Shown here: one piece after another, positions 50,501 to 63,000 of the stretch | Numbering within the stretch: the stretch's first letter is position 1 | How the letters are laid out: every line of letters starts with the position of its first letter | Source: Cercozoa sp. M6MM | Lineage: Eukaryota > Endomyxa: Ascetosporea | Assembly: GCA_040357565.1 (NCBI GenBank) | Contig: JBDODJ010000035.1 | DNA length: 64,000 nt | Strand: one strand, 5' to 3' | Translations under genes and position numbers: made by a program | The notes under the pieces: generated by a model | What the model was told of the DNA's origin: nothing | Seen by the model: only the letters and a program-made list of their open reading frames with translations | Database searches by the model: none

Positions 50501-52984
50501 TCGTTGTTTTTGAAAGCACGCCTCCAAATACGCTGCCGAGACCCTTCTTGCTGCCAGAGGTGCTAAGTGACTCTGAATCGCTGCCATTGACAATTGAAAG
50601 CTGTGCGGCACGAATGCAGTTGCCCGTGCTGAGGTCCCAAGTGCGCAACCATCCGCGCGAATCGAGTGACACCAAGAAATTCGACCACGGATCGAGAGCA
50701 TCGACCGACGGTATTGTCCAGCAGCCACGAACAGGCACGGTGTGCCCTGTCATGGTGGCCATCACGTCACCTGTTAGTACTGAAGCAGCTACAATCGTTC
50801 TGTCAATCGACGCTGAGCAGAGTAGCTTGTGTCGAGGCGCGTAGGTCAGTGCTGTTACTGCACGTTGCTGCCCAAGTCCATAAGGTAGATTCAATTGTGG
50901 GATCATCTACATACTGAATTCAACAAAGTGTCATTTACATGGCTCCGCCAGCGTTGCCAAACACTGCGAGTGCAGCGTGGCACAAATCTTGAAGCCTTCC
51001 GACGCTCCACGACGGCACGAAGTCCTCGAGTTCCCGATGCCTGGCACAAAAGATGATGTTCATAGTGCAACAGCAGCAAAACGGCAGATCCAACACACAA
51101 GCAAGCGCAAATTCGCACGAGCTCGCGCACTTGCGTCGCAACGCGACTTGTCGAACTCTGGTGAGATGTTCCTGTAATACCCGAAAGTCGATGGAGTCAG
51201 GTTTATAGCATTGTATACAACTGTAAAACCGAATTACGAGCGGCTTGCTTCAAAAATAAACCCGCGGACGTTAGAAGTGTATCTGTCAGCACAAACTTGG
51301 CCATCTGCTGATGCTGCGCACAGCGCCCCGAACTCTGGAGCATGTTAGCATAATATAGTAGTAAACTTACACATAATAGCAATACCAGGCAGCCACAGCA
51401 GCGTACTCACGGCGTGGGCCATCTCGCCCAACGATGTCGTGCCTCCTTTCGAGAAAATGTGCCACGATGCGAATGGCCCTTCAACGTCGAGTTCTCGTCG
51501 CATGTGGTGAGGCTGCTTCTGTTGCTGACGTAAACGTGCATCGACATTCGCACCTGTGTCACGTTTCCACAGTGCGAACAGTCCGTAGGCTAAGCTCAGT
51601 TGCTCAGTACTGAATACGCCTCCATTCTGCAAGTCGCTGTTGTTATTTTTGGCCATCCACGAGGCAACTTGACTGTCCACAAGACCGAGGCGCAAGCCCT
51701 GGAACTGAAAGGCGCGCACCGAACGGAAGATGTCCCAAGCATTGACGACGCCACCTGCAGTTCCCGCAAACAGGACACCGAGAGAAGGCGCCCACTGCAA
51801 GGAGAGAATGGCTTCCTCCGGGTACCAAATCCGAAACAATCGCGCTGGCAGTGACGTTATCCGGACATGTGATGACGCACGAGAAAACAAGGTTTTAGTG
51901 TTGACCCACAAGCCTATGAGGCAAGACGGAGTGGCAAGCACAAGCATGCATGAGGAACTGTCCGGCAGTATGACTTCGTCAGGAATGTCGTGGCTTCGAG
52001 CACGTGGCTGAATCGGGGACGCAAAGAAGTCGAAAGCCTCAACGTGCGAAATCTTTGGTGGCGATACATCATCCATACCGTGCGGTAGGTATTCTACTGC
52101 CGGGTTACCTCGTATTGCACACAGCATTCTGTACTCTTTTTGAATGGCCGAGTTGAAGTCGATGCGAGCCCGAACTGAACCACTGAATGCTGCGACCACA
52201 AAGCAGTGAGAATGCAACCAATTTTATCGTGGAGAAACAGAAAGGGGATAGCCATCGCTACGGTCGCAAAATCTCAGTGAGGAATCATCGCAAATCACAA
52301 TGTGGTTCACTCCAGCAGACGGTATTTCAACTCGCTTCATTTTTCGTCTAGTCGTGTACGAAGAAAGCCGTTGTTGCCTCTTTTACGGGAGAGTAGTAAG
52401 AATACTACATTAAGTGTTTGTAGCTCTGCAAAGTTACCACAACATGAAAATCGAGACTTGGAAGTTCAGGAGCTGCGAGACGAGCAGTCCAACGTTGGTT
52501 CCAAGCAGAAGTGGCGGCCAGGAACTGCTCAAAACCGATTTTCTTCGTCCCATAGTGCGCTCTTGTCACTATGCACGCGTAGTCACAGCTTCAGGTTGAC
52601 TAGGATAAATTAAGAAAACGTACAAAACAATAACTTCGCGGCAGCAAGTTTGACTTGCTTTGAACTCATTTTTGGTGTCCTCTCTCTGTCTCTGGCACGT
52701 TGTTTGCGCTTCGATAGGGATGATTCGATAGGAAAGAATTGAGAACAGGTCTCAATAAACTTCTTCAGATCCATTCGACCATCGCAATGCTCCTCGAAGA
52801 TATCACGAATGCGAACGATGACCTGAGGCGACCAGCTCGCACAGGCCCTCGCGCAGTAGCTCTCAACAGCTGCATAAAAACTCCGAGCTTCTGTCCAGTC
52901 CACCAAAGCCTGGGTGTGGCGGCGCCGACCGTGGCCTGGCATACTGTGCGCCCGTCGTCCTAGGTCAGTCCTATCGGCCTTCAA
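47525..52984 (-). CDS. Large WD40-repeat protein with EF-hand-like N-terminus
   Basis: Start at 52984 (MKADRTDLGRRAH). The N-terminal exons contain EF-hand-like segments, IRDIFEEHCDGRMDLKKFIE (about 52810-52750) and IGFEQFLAATSAWNQRW. WD40 blades follow: YPEEAILSLQWAPSLGVLFA with GTAGGVVNAWDIFRS (about 51820-51690), RAVTALTYAPRHKLLCSASI with DRTIVAASVLTGDVMATMTG (about 50875-50750), FLVSLDSRGWLRTWDLSTG, and later SREVRIFNLADG. The arrangement recalls the EF-hand/WD-repeat proteins WDR49/WDR64, which are cilium-associated in animals, but I cannot prove orthology. The final exon, after a short intron, ends at TGA 47525-47527. Exons in the 3' third (47.5-49.9 kb) are less certain. Codon use is less GC-rich than in the neighbouring CLEC16A gene. 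Confidence 0.6.
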
Positions 52985-53240
52985 TGTGGGACAATCGTCG
53001 AGAATTAAACACTGGTATTGCTGTCATTTTCTTGAATCCGCGCTGAAGGAATGACTGAATCACAACTTTGGAAAGGAGTATGAGACTGAATCCAGTAATT
53101 TTAGCGAGGTCTCGTTGTGCAGGACTTTAATCTCTCGAAATGAGCGCATTCTGCGCGTCCCAAGTGCTGGCAGTCCGCAGTGCAGAAATTTTGCGAGAAA
53201 CGCCGACTGTGATAAATGTATTCCTTGAAAACCCTGCCAA

Positions 53241-54309
53241 TTGGCCCGGGTTGGTGCCTATACCTTTTTGCTACTGCTGCAGGAAGAAAGGACGCTCCCA
53301 AGAGTAAAGTTTTGCGTCAGCAAGAGCACCGAAGCTGGTATTGATGGGAGTGACGTGTTCTATGCCCGACTAACAGGCCTTACCGGGGCCTCACTTCCCA
53401 GCGTGTTCCATGCTATAGTCGACGTGAAAAATTGTAATTTTATATCCCAAACACTGATGCTTGTGAGCAAATCTGTTCTAAATTACATAAATTAATTGAC
53501 ACATTTATTAAATTCATAGTTTTGCATATGTCTCGCAGACAAGGAGTTTGTTCCGTTTTGCAAAGCTTCGCGGTGCATTCGCCAGCGTACGTGTGAAGAT
53601 GACGAATTCGCACGTGACAATGATGTAAGCTCGGTGTAAATTTAGGAGAGAGGACTAAATAACTGATGTACAGGTACAGTCAGTACATTGTCTGTTGAAA
53701 ATGCAGTACGAATTGAGTGGCGGCATTTCCTTCTTCAAAGTCGCGTGGTGTTCTCGCGTGCGAAGTAGACGCGGTCTCGTGAGTGCTGACGACACGAGTG
53801 ATCTGGGCACTGACGGTGAGACGACTCGGATCGAGGAACAAGGTGGCAGTGCCAACACCTTTTACGACGAGGAGGACATCGACGGAGCCACCGTGGAGGC
53901 GCAGCTGCTCCCGCACCGGCCACGCTCGCCTTTCGTATGGCGTGGTGTCGCTGCTGCCGTGTTTCGTTCGCTGCATGCCAGATGGCGCATCGATCGAGTG
54001 TGCGTTCCCTTCGTCAGTTCGTTTTTCTATTGCACTGTAAGGTTACGTCGTATGTACAGGAACGAAGACTCTCGTGTGCGGTTCGAGTGCTGGTTCTCCT
54101 TTCGTAGTCCTCTGATCACACGTCTCGCGCTTTACTTCTTTGGCACTCCGGCCGGCGACATCATTGATGAGATAGCCGCCTTCACGCTGTAACCACTACA
54201 AACCCTTGTGTCGATGTCACAACTAAGCTAATTTTGCTGTAGGTGGCATGCGTTTGAAGAACGTGCCTTCCAGTTGGACGAGGAAACCCCCATGCTGCCT
54301 GCAGAATGA
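53241..54309 (+). CDS. Protein of unknown function
   Basis: I do not recognise this. Coding-like exons: from 53241 (MARVGAYTFLLLLQEERTLP, then ARLTGLTGASLPSVFHAIVD), about 53540-53625 (KEFVPFCKASRCIRQRTCED), about 53785-53998 (acidic SADDTSDLGTDGETTRIEEQ, then PFVWRGVAAAVFRSLHARWR), about 54060-54188 (SRVRFECWFSFRSPLITRLA), and 54241-54309 (WHAFEERAFQLDEETPML) after a 50-nt intron, ending at TGA 54307-54309. The last two joins are clean; the earlier ones are guesses. It diverges from the WD40 gene with about 256 bp between starts. Confidence 0.45.
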
Positions 54310-54807
54310 TCGGATCGATTCTTCCACAGTCACAACCCCTGTCCGCTGTAAATTTACTATACGTCGCCCGACATAGCGAGCGACTCGTAGTCGTTCGGTA
54401 AGCGTTGCAGTTGACCAAAATGATGTTATGTTTACCGTACCGCACCGCCCGGCGTAGCATAGTGCTGTATGAGAATGTACAGTCTCCACATCTCGACTTG
54501 CCGGTGAGTGGGTGGCCATAGCGTACTAGTTTGGGGTCCAAAACTGATGGAATACGCCAAATTAACACATACTGAGCAAAATCGGCAACTCAGAGCACTT
54601 GCATGCATGTTATCTCGAAAGTGGTATGGACTACTACGGCCATGCGCTCGTGATGCACCCCGGGATTGGTCAGGGAAACTAAGTTTACATAAGTTTAGTT
54701 GGTTTCTTCGTAGACTGAACTAACTAACTAGACTCAATGGCAACCGCGACGCAGAGGCGAATCTCCACTCTCTTCTGAGTGGGGACGGTAGTACAGGCGA
54801 ACGGCTG
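54310..54807. other. Intergenic with degenerate SINE-like copy
   Basis: Contains copy 3 of the dispersed repeat at about 54623-54731. Otherwise nothing recognised. Confidence 0.5.
54623..54731 (+). mobile_element. SINE-like dispersed repeat, copy 3 (degenerate)
   Basis: Shares ACGGCCATGC, a CACCCCGGGATTGGTCAGGG-like block, TTTAGTTGGTTTC and a final AACTAACTAACT with copies 1 and 2, but lacks the GAAGTCGACTTC end. Probably an old, truncated copy. Confidence 0.6.
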
Positions 54808-56646
54808 CTATGTAGAACCCACGAGCTGGTCGCGACAGCGGCAGAATCGAACATCCTGCTCGGTCGCGTTCACTTGCGGTGACAAGAGCACACCACTCAC
54901 CGGCGGCAGTGTTCTGTAAAACAGACAACATGGCATCATGGTTGGCTATGTCAGTTTAAGTGTATATTTGGATACAGATAGAGTCGTGGCGCGCCTGTGA
55001 ACGCAACTTGAATATCGACAAAGAGCTCGTTCTTGCGTGCGAGTGAAAGCATACGTCGCGCTTGACCCACAGTGGGCGACATGTCCAGGTTGAACATCAG
55101 GTCGCTCACTGTGTGAAAATATACACACCGCGCAGTAACCAGTCAGTGTGCTGCGTACGCTAAACGGAGCATACCTGTGCCAGCCGGGAAGGTGACGTAC
55201 GGCATAGAACCTTTTCCGACCACAGATTGTTCGAACAGCACCGACACTGCGTGTTTACAGGAGGGATAATGTTTTAAATAAAAAGAACGGCATCAATACA
55301 ATGGTGCTAATCTACCTTCAGCTTTGTGCACAAGAACGTCAGCTCGGTTGGGATTGTAAATCGCCAGTTTGAACTGCATTGCCACCTCACCGCGTGTTAG
55401 GAACAAACCTGCCTTGTCGCAGTTCTTGAAACAGCGAACAAACACACTTGCTTAAAGTGCGGTACTCAATGTGCGTGCCATGTCGAGATCGCGACTGCAC
55501 ACGGAGAAGTCGGGAGCGTGTGGCCAGAACAGCACCGCCACTGCAAGTAATTGATTCCACCCCCAGGTGAATTCTACCAAAATAGATTTTGCAGAGTAAA
55601 TTCACCAACGCAAGTGGTGACTGCGACAACAGTGGTCAAGAAGAGGCACATGACTTCGCAGTAGGAAAAGTGGCGCATGCGCTGCCACAACGTCTTGCGA
55701 TAGGACGCACCACTTTCGCGCAAGCTTTCTGAGAAACAAGGGCATGTCGCGGACAAAACAATGACATTAAATGCATCAGCACTGTATTACGTCCACTACC
55801 TTGAACACTCGGTGGCTCATGGTTGATGCTGCTATAGGGAGCCGGGTCCATGGCACCGGAAAAACTGTGCTCCTCCGGCTCCAGCAAAGCTTCGTTCAAG
55901 TTGTTTGCTGCACATGCGTGTTCAAGTACAGTGTCACTTGGCACTCAAAGAAATCGCACATTCTGACTCAGGGGGTCTGTTGAGCAGGTTGAGTCGCAGG
56001 TTGTGACGACCGTCGTCGCCTGGCCAGATGTCAATTTAACTTGGTACATACACACCAATTTACCTGAGTAAGCACATAAATTTAGTATCCTCTGTGGATA
56101 AGATACCTCCACATGCCGCGTCGGCATAGCCCTTGGCACGGCAGCACTTGCAGCACAGGAAGCATCCGTAGCAGCAAACAAGAATGCCGAGTACGAGGCC
56201 AATTATTCCCCATGCACCTCCATCACCCGGCCCTGTGATGTAGCCTATAAACTCGGGTTCCTTGCGCAAGCATTGATCCGACACGGCGCAAGAGATCCCG
56301 ACAAAACAGCCATAGATGGAGCCAACTACCGAATGAAACCAACCCTCGAGCACACTGGGAAATAACGGAGCAAAAGGACGAACGAACACGCATGGCACGC
56401 CTGATCCGCGCAGTAGTGGCAACCTGTTGTTCTTTGGCAGTCAAAGCAACTATCCAGCGACGCACAGCTCTGAAAACCGCCAGTTTTAGGTACAACTACT
56501 GCAACGAAACTGCACTAGGAAACCTGACTGACCTGTTCTGCGAACAAATCGTCCTCTCGTCGATCGAGGAACTCGATTTCCCCGTTTTCGCTTTTGGTTC
56601 CATTTAGCGAGTTCAGCCGGAGCACAGTAGCTCTTTCTACCTGCAT
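54808..56646 (-). CDS. Membrane protein with PSI-like Cys-rich region, two TM segments and LEA_2 domain
   Basis: Reconstructed in order: an acidic N-terminus from ATG 56646 (MQVERATVLRLNSL; join to the next exon unresolved); a cysteine-rich PSI/plexin-like region (FQSCASLDSCFDCQRTTGCH, YCADQACHA, then GCFVGISCAVSDQCLRKEPE) at about 56475-56240; a first TM (AWGIIGLVLGILVCCYGCF) at about 56225-56165; a Cys-rich juxtamembrane stretch (LCCKCCRAKGYADAACG); a polar linker (NNLNEALLEPEEHS); a second hydrophobic segment (MCLFLTTVVAVTTCVG) at about 55655-55605; and a LEA_2/WHy-type domain (MQFKLAIYNPNRADVLVHKA, VGKGSMPYVTFPAGT, SDLMFNLDMSPTVGQARRML) at about 55380-54980. The stop is TAG at 54808-54810 after a 66-nt intron. 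Function unknown; the LEA_2 fold often binds membranes or protects proteins under stress. Confidence 0.6.
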
Positions 56647-56821
56647 GGCATTATTTGTGTGCTAATCAGCGCGTTAAGCTTCGTTTTAACCACATCAGGG
56701 AGGAGTTTTCGTTTTCGGAGTGACAGGTGACCAACGAACCATGGCTACAGCCTGCTTTGCTGTTTTTAAAGCTACGACAGTCTGTTAGTGCCTGTGCAAG
56801 TACTGTGCCTAGCACGGTTAA

Positions 56822-58165
56822 ATGTACAAATTTAAGCTCAGCTGCGAGGGCAGGCAAGCATTTGGTATATTATTGTATCGCTAGTTTTCTTCTTTCCCCC
56901 AGCAGTGTTTTGATTCGCGTGAAGAAATCGTGGAGTTGCCGGCGAGCGCGCCTGTGCAGCGGCTGTTTGACACAGCACGCGACATCGCTGGCACTGCGGT
57001 TCACCTGCGTGCAGGCTTTCCTCCCAAGCAACTGTCGGAAGACGCAGTCTTCTTAGCAAGCACACTTGAAAACTGTAGCTTTGATCTGTTCTTCTGTCTG
57101 TTTGTGTGACTCTACACCCAGAGCTGAAATGGGACTATGTTTTCTGTAGCTGGTCTTGCGAGACAATGCGTGGTGTACATTGTTAAACGCGAGCAGCGTC
57201 GTTTCTCGCTCCACAAAATTCCCGACGACAACAGCGTACACATGTTCCGTTTTGCCATCTCATTGGCATGTGTCGTACAGAAGCTTACCTGTTCCGCGTG
57301 CTGCAGTGTCTGTTTCATGCGGTGGCCTACTGCATGCAAACTGGCATAACTGCTGATGATCTGCGACAAGTGGTCGCGGCGACAGTCCTCGGCAACAAAC
57401 AGAGGTTCACAGAGGTAGCTTTGTGGGACTGCGACCACTTGTGAGGTGGCTGATGTATGTGTGTGCTATAGGCCTTGCTCGAGAAGGCGCCGGAAGAGTA
57501 CGCACAGTGGATTCTGCACCCTCAGGTACTCTTGTTGGAAGAATCCCAAGTCTGTTGTGCACCCTACCTGTGTGTTTGTGAAGCACTGGGGCGGCTCAGT
57601 GGAACTGCTGATTTTGTGCGAGGCTCTCGATGTTACCATTGTCGCCATCGACATTGAGTCGCTGCGAATCTCGCGCTTTCCGCACCATGTAGCTTTTCAT
57701 GTTCTCTGGTGACGACTGCGATTTGTGGCTTTGGAGGCATTTGCATATACGTGCGCAGAGAAACTCGAACCAGATAATGTACCTTTTGTACAATGGCGTG
57801 CACTACGATGCCTTTGAGGAAGGCGCACGCCGACTCTTCGACTGGTCTGATACAGAGGTATACAGACAAATCCGGACCCGACTTGTCGACTGCAAACCGC
57901 TCGTGTTTGCAGGCAGAACAACTCGTGATGGAAATTGCAACCGCTAAGAACAAGGCCGGTGCAGCACATTGCTCATTCTTATGTTCGTCGAGGCGTTTAA
58001 CATTGAAAATGTGCACGAAACTCGATCTTAGGTGCCTTCACAAACGTGCGCACTTCAAGCTTCACTTGCAAGCTGTGCGGCCAGGACGTCACCGGGCAGC
58101 AAGGCGCGCAACAGCACGCTGGTAGCGCTTACACTTCTGCTTCCGATAAACTATCCATGGTTTGA
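56822..58165 (+). CDS. OTU1/YOD1 deubiquitinase
   Basis: OTU1 works with p97/Cdc48 in ER-associated degradation. A UBX-like N-terminal fold (MYKFKLSCEGRQAFE, IVELPASAPVQRL, HLRAGFPPKQLSED) precedes the OTU domain. The catalytic Asp-x-x-Cys motif reads PDDNS-CLFHAVAYCMQTG, with Cys the first codon after an intron. DDLRQVVAATVLGNKQ, EKAPEEYAQWILHPQ, HWGGSVELLILCEALDV and IVAIDIESLRIS follow, then the catalytic His in LLYNGVHYDAF. The C-terminal zinc finger reads FTCKLCGQDVTGQQGAQQH, but its expected second His is not obvious (AGSAYTSASD follows). TGA at 58163-58165. The start and the first intron (56865-56924) were chosen to complete the beta-grasp fold. Confidence 0.88.
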
Positions 58166-58931
58166 CTCACTGCAACCAACCGTAGAGCTGACTGGACACA
58201 CAAAGTTCGAACAGACCCAGCAGTGAAAACTTCCTTTGTCGTCCTGAGGCACCAGCATCGACGACCTTCTGGAGGCATGGCCTGCAGCCTGGTCGCCGGC
58301 GTCGCCATTGCGCAATTTAACGATTGCTGTGGTGTGCGAGTTCAACGTTGGCTTTCGTCGATGATGGACGGAAAATCAATTGAAAACTGTATTTTTACTC
58401 AGATCTGGCCAAAACCGCGTTAAGCAAGACCCGAGATACCCAAAAGGGACACCCGGCGACCCCGCTGGCGACCAGCTTGTGTGCATAGGAAAATGTAATA
58501 GTATCAACAAAATCCTGAAGAAGAGAGTATCTCAGTTTTTAAACCCCGGATTTTTAAAAGTGAGAGGCAATGTTGTAAAGCGTATTACCACAATATGCCT
58601 TGTGTTAATGTTGTGTGAGCACTCGTTCAGCCTTGAGCTCCCCTTGTGTTTGCTCTAGTTCGAAGTAGTACAATAGGTGCGATAGGAAGCGTCGGTCTGC
58701 CGCCCGAGACTTTGGAGCGGAGCGTCAAACGTTGACGCCAAGGGAGTTTGCGTGGACGTGTAGTGAATGACCTCGCACCCCAATGACTCACGTTTGACGG
58801 CTTCGTGTCGCCAAGCTTCAACGTTCTTAGAAGGCGATTTTTGATCAACAGGTCAATAGTGGGAAATCTCAAGAAATTTCGCGCTTGCCGAGAAGTGCTA
58901 GTCGCTGTCACAGTGTGTCACCAGTTGTGAA
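58166..58931. other. Intergenic, nothing recognised
   Basis: 766 bp with no conserved frame or RNA that I can support. Confidence 0.4.
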
Positions 58932-61190
58932 ATGGCATCTAACGACGATTTTGACCTATTTACAAAGCGCAGTGGTGTGCTTGGGCAATAAAATAGTTGG
59001 CGATCAGGGAGACTGGTTTGTATCGATATTTTTCCCTGTCATGTTCGCAGGCAGGAAGAAGGGCCGCCATGAAGAGAGCAACGCGAGTCACAGTGGTGAT
59101 CAGAGCGATCAGCGCGCGGCGTTTCTCGGGCAACAGTCGCATCACCTCGGGCTGCAGCGACAGAAAGCCCAGGAGAGAAGGCAAGAAAAACTGCGTCAGG
59201 AGATGGCAGTACACCATTCTATATAGCCGTCTGTTTCGTCCATGTTGGGCATTGTTTGGACAGGAGACACTCGGCAGCACAGCGGTGTCGGCGAAGCGAC
59301 CCTCTCGTGCTGGCGGTAACTTGCAACAGCACCCTAGTGTACTGTACAATGTGAGATGCGCTGTGCCCATGCAGGTGCACTGACGATCCAGGAGAGCAGC
59401 GGCAACAGCAAGCAGCGACGACGCAAGAAGCGACGCGACAAGCGTGCTCAGACTGACGCTGCTGACGGTAGTGCTTCTCCCTTGCTCCGCCTCTGTGTCT
59501 GCCTGCAATTCCTGTGCCTGGTGTAGCCACCTTGAGATTCGATCCCAACGCACCCGTACTTGAGTCCGTGACGAAGGCTATTGTCAGCCCCTCTGTATGC
59601 GTGTATGCTTGTACAGGTGACATCGCGACGTGCCTGTGGGTGCCAGGCGCGAGGTGGAGGTACTCGCTCTGTGTCGGTGTGATTTGCACGTGTCATACCT
59701 CACGTGTCATACCTCACGTGCCATTCAACAGAGGGTCACGAGATGGTTGCCATGTGCACACAGGTGTGTCTGTTGCTTTAGTATGCTTGTTCTCTCGTGT
59801 ATGTACCGACCCCTGTTGGTATGTGCAGTGCGGGTATGTGGTGTGCGGTGCCGAGGCTCGTTCGTCGCCGTCGCAGCGAGCGCCTTGTCTCTTCTGCTGC
59901 GCTCTCATTGATGCCTTGTCGTAGCTTTACCCTCCTTGCTTCCTGCCCCTCTGTACTGTGTGCGCACTGACAGAGGCGACACCATAGTGTCAGACGACAT
60001 GGCATTTGCGCATGCCGAACTGTACACACGCTTGCAATGTCGGTACGGGCCTTTCATGTTTGCACATGTGCAGAGGACCCCTGGGTACCGGCGAAGGTCG
60101 CCTGGCCACCGAGGTGGCCGTTGTGGTACGTAAACATCATAAGAAAATCTATCTATCTATACATCTCTATGGATAGTATGTATACATATATACATATATA
60201 CGTAATTGTTTGTGTGTTGTATGTATACAGCACAAGGTGAAACAAGAGGCGGCAAAGGACGCGCTGCGCCGACGCGACGAACTGCTACTCTTCCAGCAGA
60301 CACGTGCGCAACGCACCGCCGTATCTTTACCCCCCCTCTTTTACCCCTCCCCTCTTCCGCCCCGTTTACCCGTATGTTATCTGTCCTGAAGGTACACGAC
60401 ACACAAAGTGACGTCATTGCCGATGCGCACTCTGTCTGGGTACCTTTTTTGTGCTATGTTGCTCCTGTCTGTAACCTCTTGTTTTAGGCATCGGAGGAGG
60501 ACAGAAAGCGACACCAACGAGAGGCGAAACAACTCATCAGTCGTCTCGAGTATGTGTGTCTTGCTTTGACTATTTTGCGAGGGGAGGGGTGTGTATATAT
60601 ATATATATATCATATATATCTATATATATATATATCTATATATTTATATATTGACAATGTATGTATGTGTGTGTTTGACAGGAGGAAGGCGATGCACCGC
60701 ACCAGATCTCCTTTGCTCTGGGACCGCGTAGCTTTTCTTACCCTTCCGTATACCCCCCTGTATATTCCATGTACCTATGCTTGTGTATGGGCAGAAGGAG
60801 AGGTCGTCGTAGTCGAACATGATGAGTCGGTACTGCATATTCTCTCTACTATTTACCCACTTTACTCTTTACCACTCGACAGCAAACTAAGGACGTTCGC
60901 AAGCGCATGCACCGCATGCTGGAGGGTCGTGGTACTTTACCCCCCCCCCCAACGTTACCCCTTCGCCTATGTGCGTATGCGTGCAGAGGCAGACGATGAC
61001 GTCGTCGCCGTTATTTCCGACGTGCCTGCCGCCGATCAAAGTACGTGTAAATATATGTATGTATGTATGCATGTATGTATGTATGTATGTATGTATGTAT
61101 GTATGTACGTATGTGTATGTGTATAGAGACATCGGAGTACTTCCGACGACACAACATGAGCGATCACGCTAAGAAGGGTAGTTGTGTTTG

Positions 61191-61221
<31 letters not shown>

Positions 61222-62050
61222 CCGGGGCCCCTTACCCCCTATCGCAAGCAGTGTACGACCACATCCAGCGCGCAATCGACCCGTCGTACGGCGACACTGG
61301 TGACACGAGTGATCGCACCAGTGATCGCACCAGTGACCACGTGGATGACCACATGGGTGACCACGAGACGGTGTGTCTGTCCATGCACCAACCGTGGGCG
61401 TCGCTGTTGGTGCGTGGCATCAAGCGCATGGAGGGTCGGCAGTGGCCCTGCGACCACCGCGGCCGCCTGTTTATTCACGCCGCCGCGCACGTGCCGTCGC
61501 CTGCCGTATGCCCTGTTTACACCCCTGTTACCCCTGTCACCCTGCCATCCCCTATTTACTTATTGCCCAGGAGATCATGGAGGTGGAAGCCGAATACAGG
61601 AAGGTCTACGCTCCGGCCAAGGTGGCCTTCCCTGAGACCTACCCCGTGTCGCGTCTCTTGGGTTCTACTCACTAATACCTATCGATCTATGTGTCTGTAT
61701 CTATGTTTGTATATGCATATGTGTATCTGTGGATGTGTGTTTGTATATTGTACATATTTATGTGTCTGTGTGTATGTGTACGTGTGTGGATGTGTCTAAG
61801 TAGGCTGCGTAACAGTGACGGAGACTCTGCGCGGCGCCGAATTCAACCAACGACAGCGCGAGCGTCAGTGCCGCGAGCTTTCGTCCTCCGAGTACGTCAT
61901 GCTGTGCCGCGAGCCTCGTGTGCTGCCCGACGATGACGACGTTTTCCGCCTCTCGGGCCAGCACAAGTTCTGGCACCTGCCGCCTCACGTACCTTCATAC
62001 ATATATATATATATATATATGTCTACGTCAACGATAGATGTTTATGTCTA

Positions 62051-62107
<57 letters not shown>

Positions 62108-62402
62108 CTATCTATCTGTCTACATCCTTTGCTTTGTAACAACCCAGGTTTGCAAGCACGCCCTGCGGCGACTCCAGCCGGCACCGCAAACCCTGCTCTC
62201 TGACAACAACGCCAAGCCCGACACTGCAACGACAAAGAAACAACCTGCCGCTGCTAAGGAAGGAGAGAAAAGTTTGAAGAAGAAAAAGAAGAAAACGAGA
62301 CGCGGCAAAAATAAGAGCCAGCGCAACAACAAGGACAAGAGCGGGTCTTCCACTGCAGCTGCTGCGCCAACAGATGAAACTCTCGACGAGCCGCTCTGGT
62401 GA
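58932..62402 (+). CDS. TRIP4: TRIP4/ASC-1 with ASCH domain
   Basis: ASC-1 is the zinc-finger/ASCH subunit of the ASCC complex (ribosome rescue, alkylation repair, transcription coactivation). Start at 58932 (MASNDDFDLFTKRS). Basic coiled exons follow (GLQRQKAQERRQEKLRQEMA, then NSKQRRRKKRRDKRAQ). The zinc-finger block is CGYVVCGAE then APCLFC, preceded by RWLPCAH. After linker helices (KQEAAKDALRRRDELLLFQQ) comes the ASCH domain: CLSMHQPWASLLVRGIKRME, GRQWPCDHRGRLFIHAA, EIMEVEAEYRKVY, FPETYPVSRLLG and HKFWHLPPH. A Lys-rich tail ends at TGA 62400-62402. A low-complexity Asp/Thr/Ser insertion (about 61285-61372) precedes the ASCH domain. Many introns carry (TATG)n, (CT)n or C-rich repeats. Confidence 0.9.
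61046..61125 (+). repeat. (ATGT)n microsatellite in a TRIP4 intron
   Basis: Tandem ATGT units with minor interruptions. Confidence 0.9.
61195..61222. repeat. G homopolymer in a TRIP4 intron
   Basis: About 26 consecutive G, followed by CCGGGGCCCC. Confidence 0.9.
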
Positions 62403-63000
62403 TATCGTATTTCGTGTATACTGTAGCGTAACGTAAACTGAACCTACGCTAACGGAAACCGTAACGGCACGTCTACGTACACAATATGGTTCACTAGCGT
62501 AATCGAAGTTGCCTGCGTTGCCCGGGTCAGTGCAGCAGGCAACTCGAATCAACCTAATGTTAACGTTGAGAGACGAGGACGACGACGGGACGACCCGACG
62601 CGGTCTGCGACGCCTCCCTACTTGTAGCCCTACCTGCACCAACCATGAAGTCGACTTCGGTGTCTGGGGAACGTCGAAAGGGGAGTTGTATGGTCCTACC
62701 CTAAGCGGGCGGTAGACACGGCCATGCTCTTGTGGCCCACCCCAGACTGGTGCAGGGGAACTACATACTGTAGTTGGTTTCCTAGAAGACTCAACTAACT
62801 AACTAACTATTAAGACCACTTTTACGGTGAATATTTAGCGGATAAGTTAGCTGAGACGTCTGATGGGTACTAGAGCAATTTAATGTTAACCTTACGATAC
62901 CGTCAACTAAGAGAGTGTGCGATATAGACAGAATCATTGAACGACGGTGAGTTAGGTCTAGATGCGCTACACTAGTCGAGTATGTAGGGGGGGAGGTAGA
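62403..63000. other. Convergent intergenic region holding SINE-like copy 2
   Basis: Apart from the repeat at 62637-62809, no gene or element recognised. Confidence 0.5.
62637..62809 (+). mobile_element. SINE-like dispersed repeat, copy 2
   Basis: Near-identical to copy 1 from CACCAACCATGAAG through GAAGTCGACTTC, GGGGAGTTGTATGGTCCTAC, GACACGGCCATGCT and GACTGGTGCAGGGGAACT to an (AACT)n tail, with an extra ACATACTGTAGTTGGT block near 62762-62778. No clear target-site duplication was found. Confidence 0.8.
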
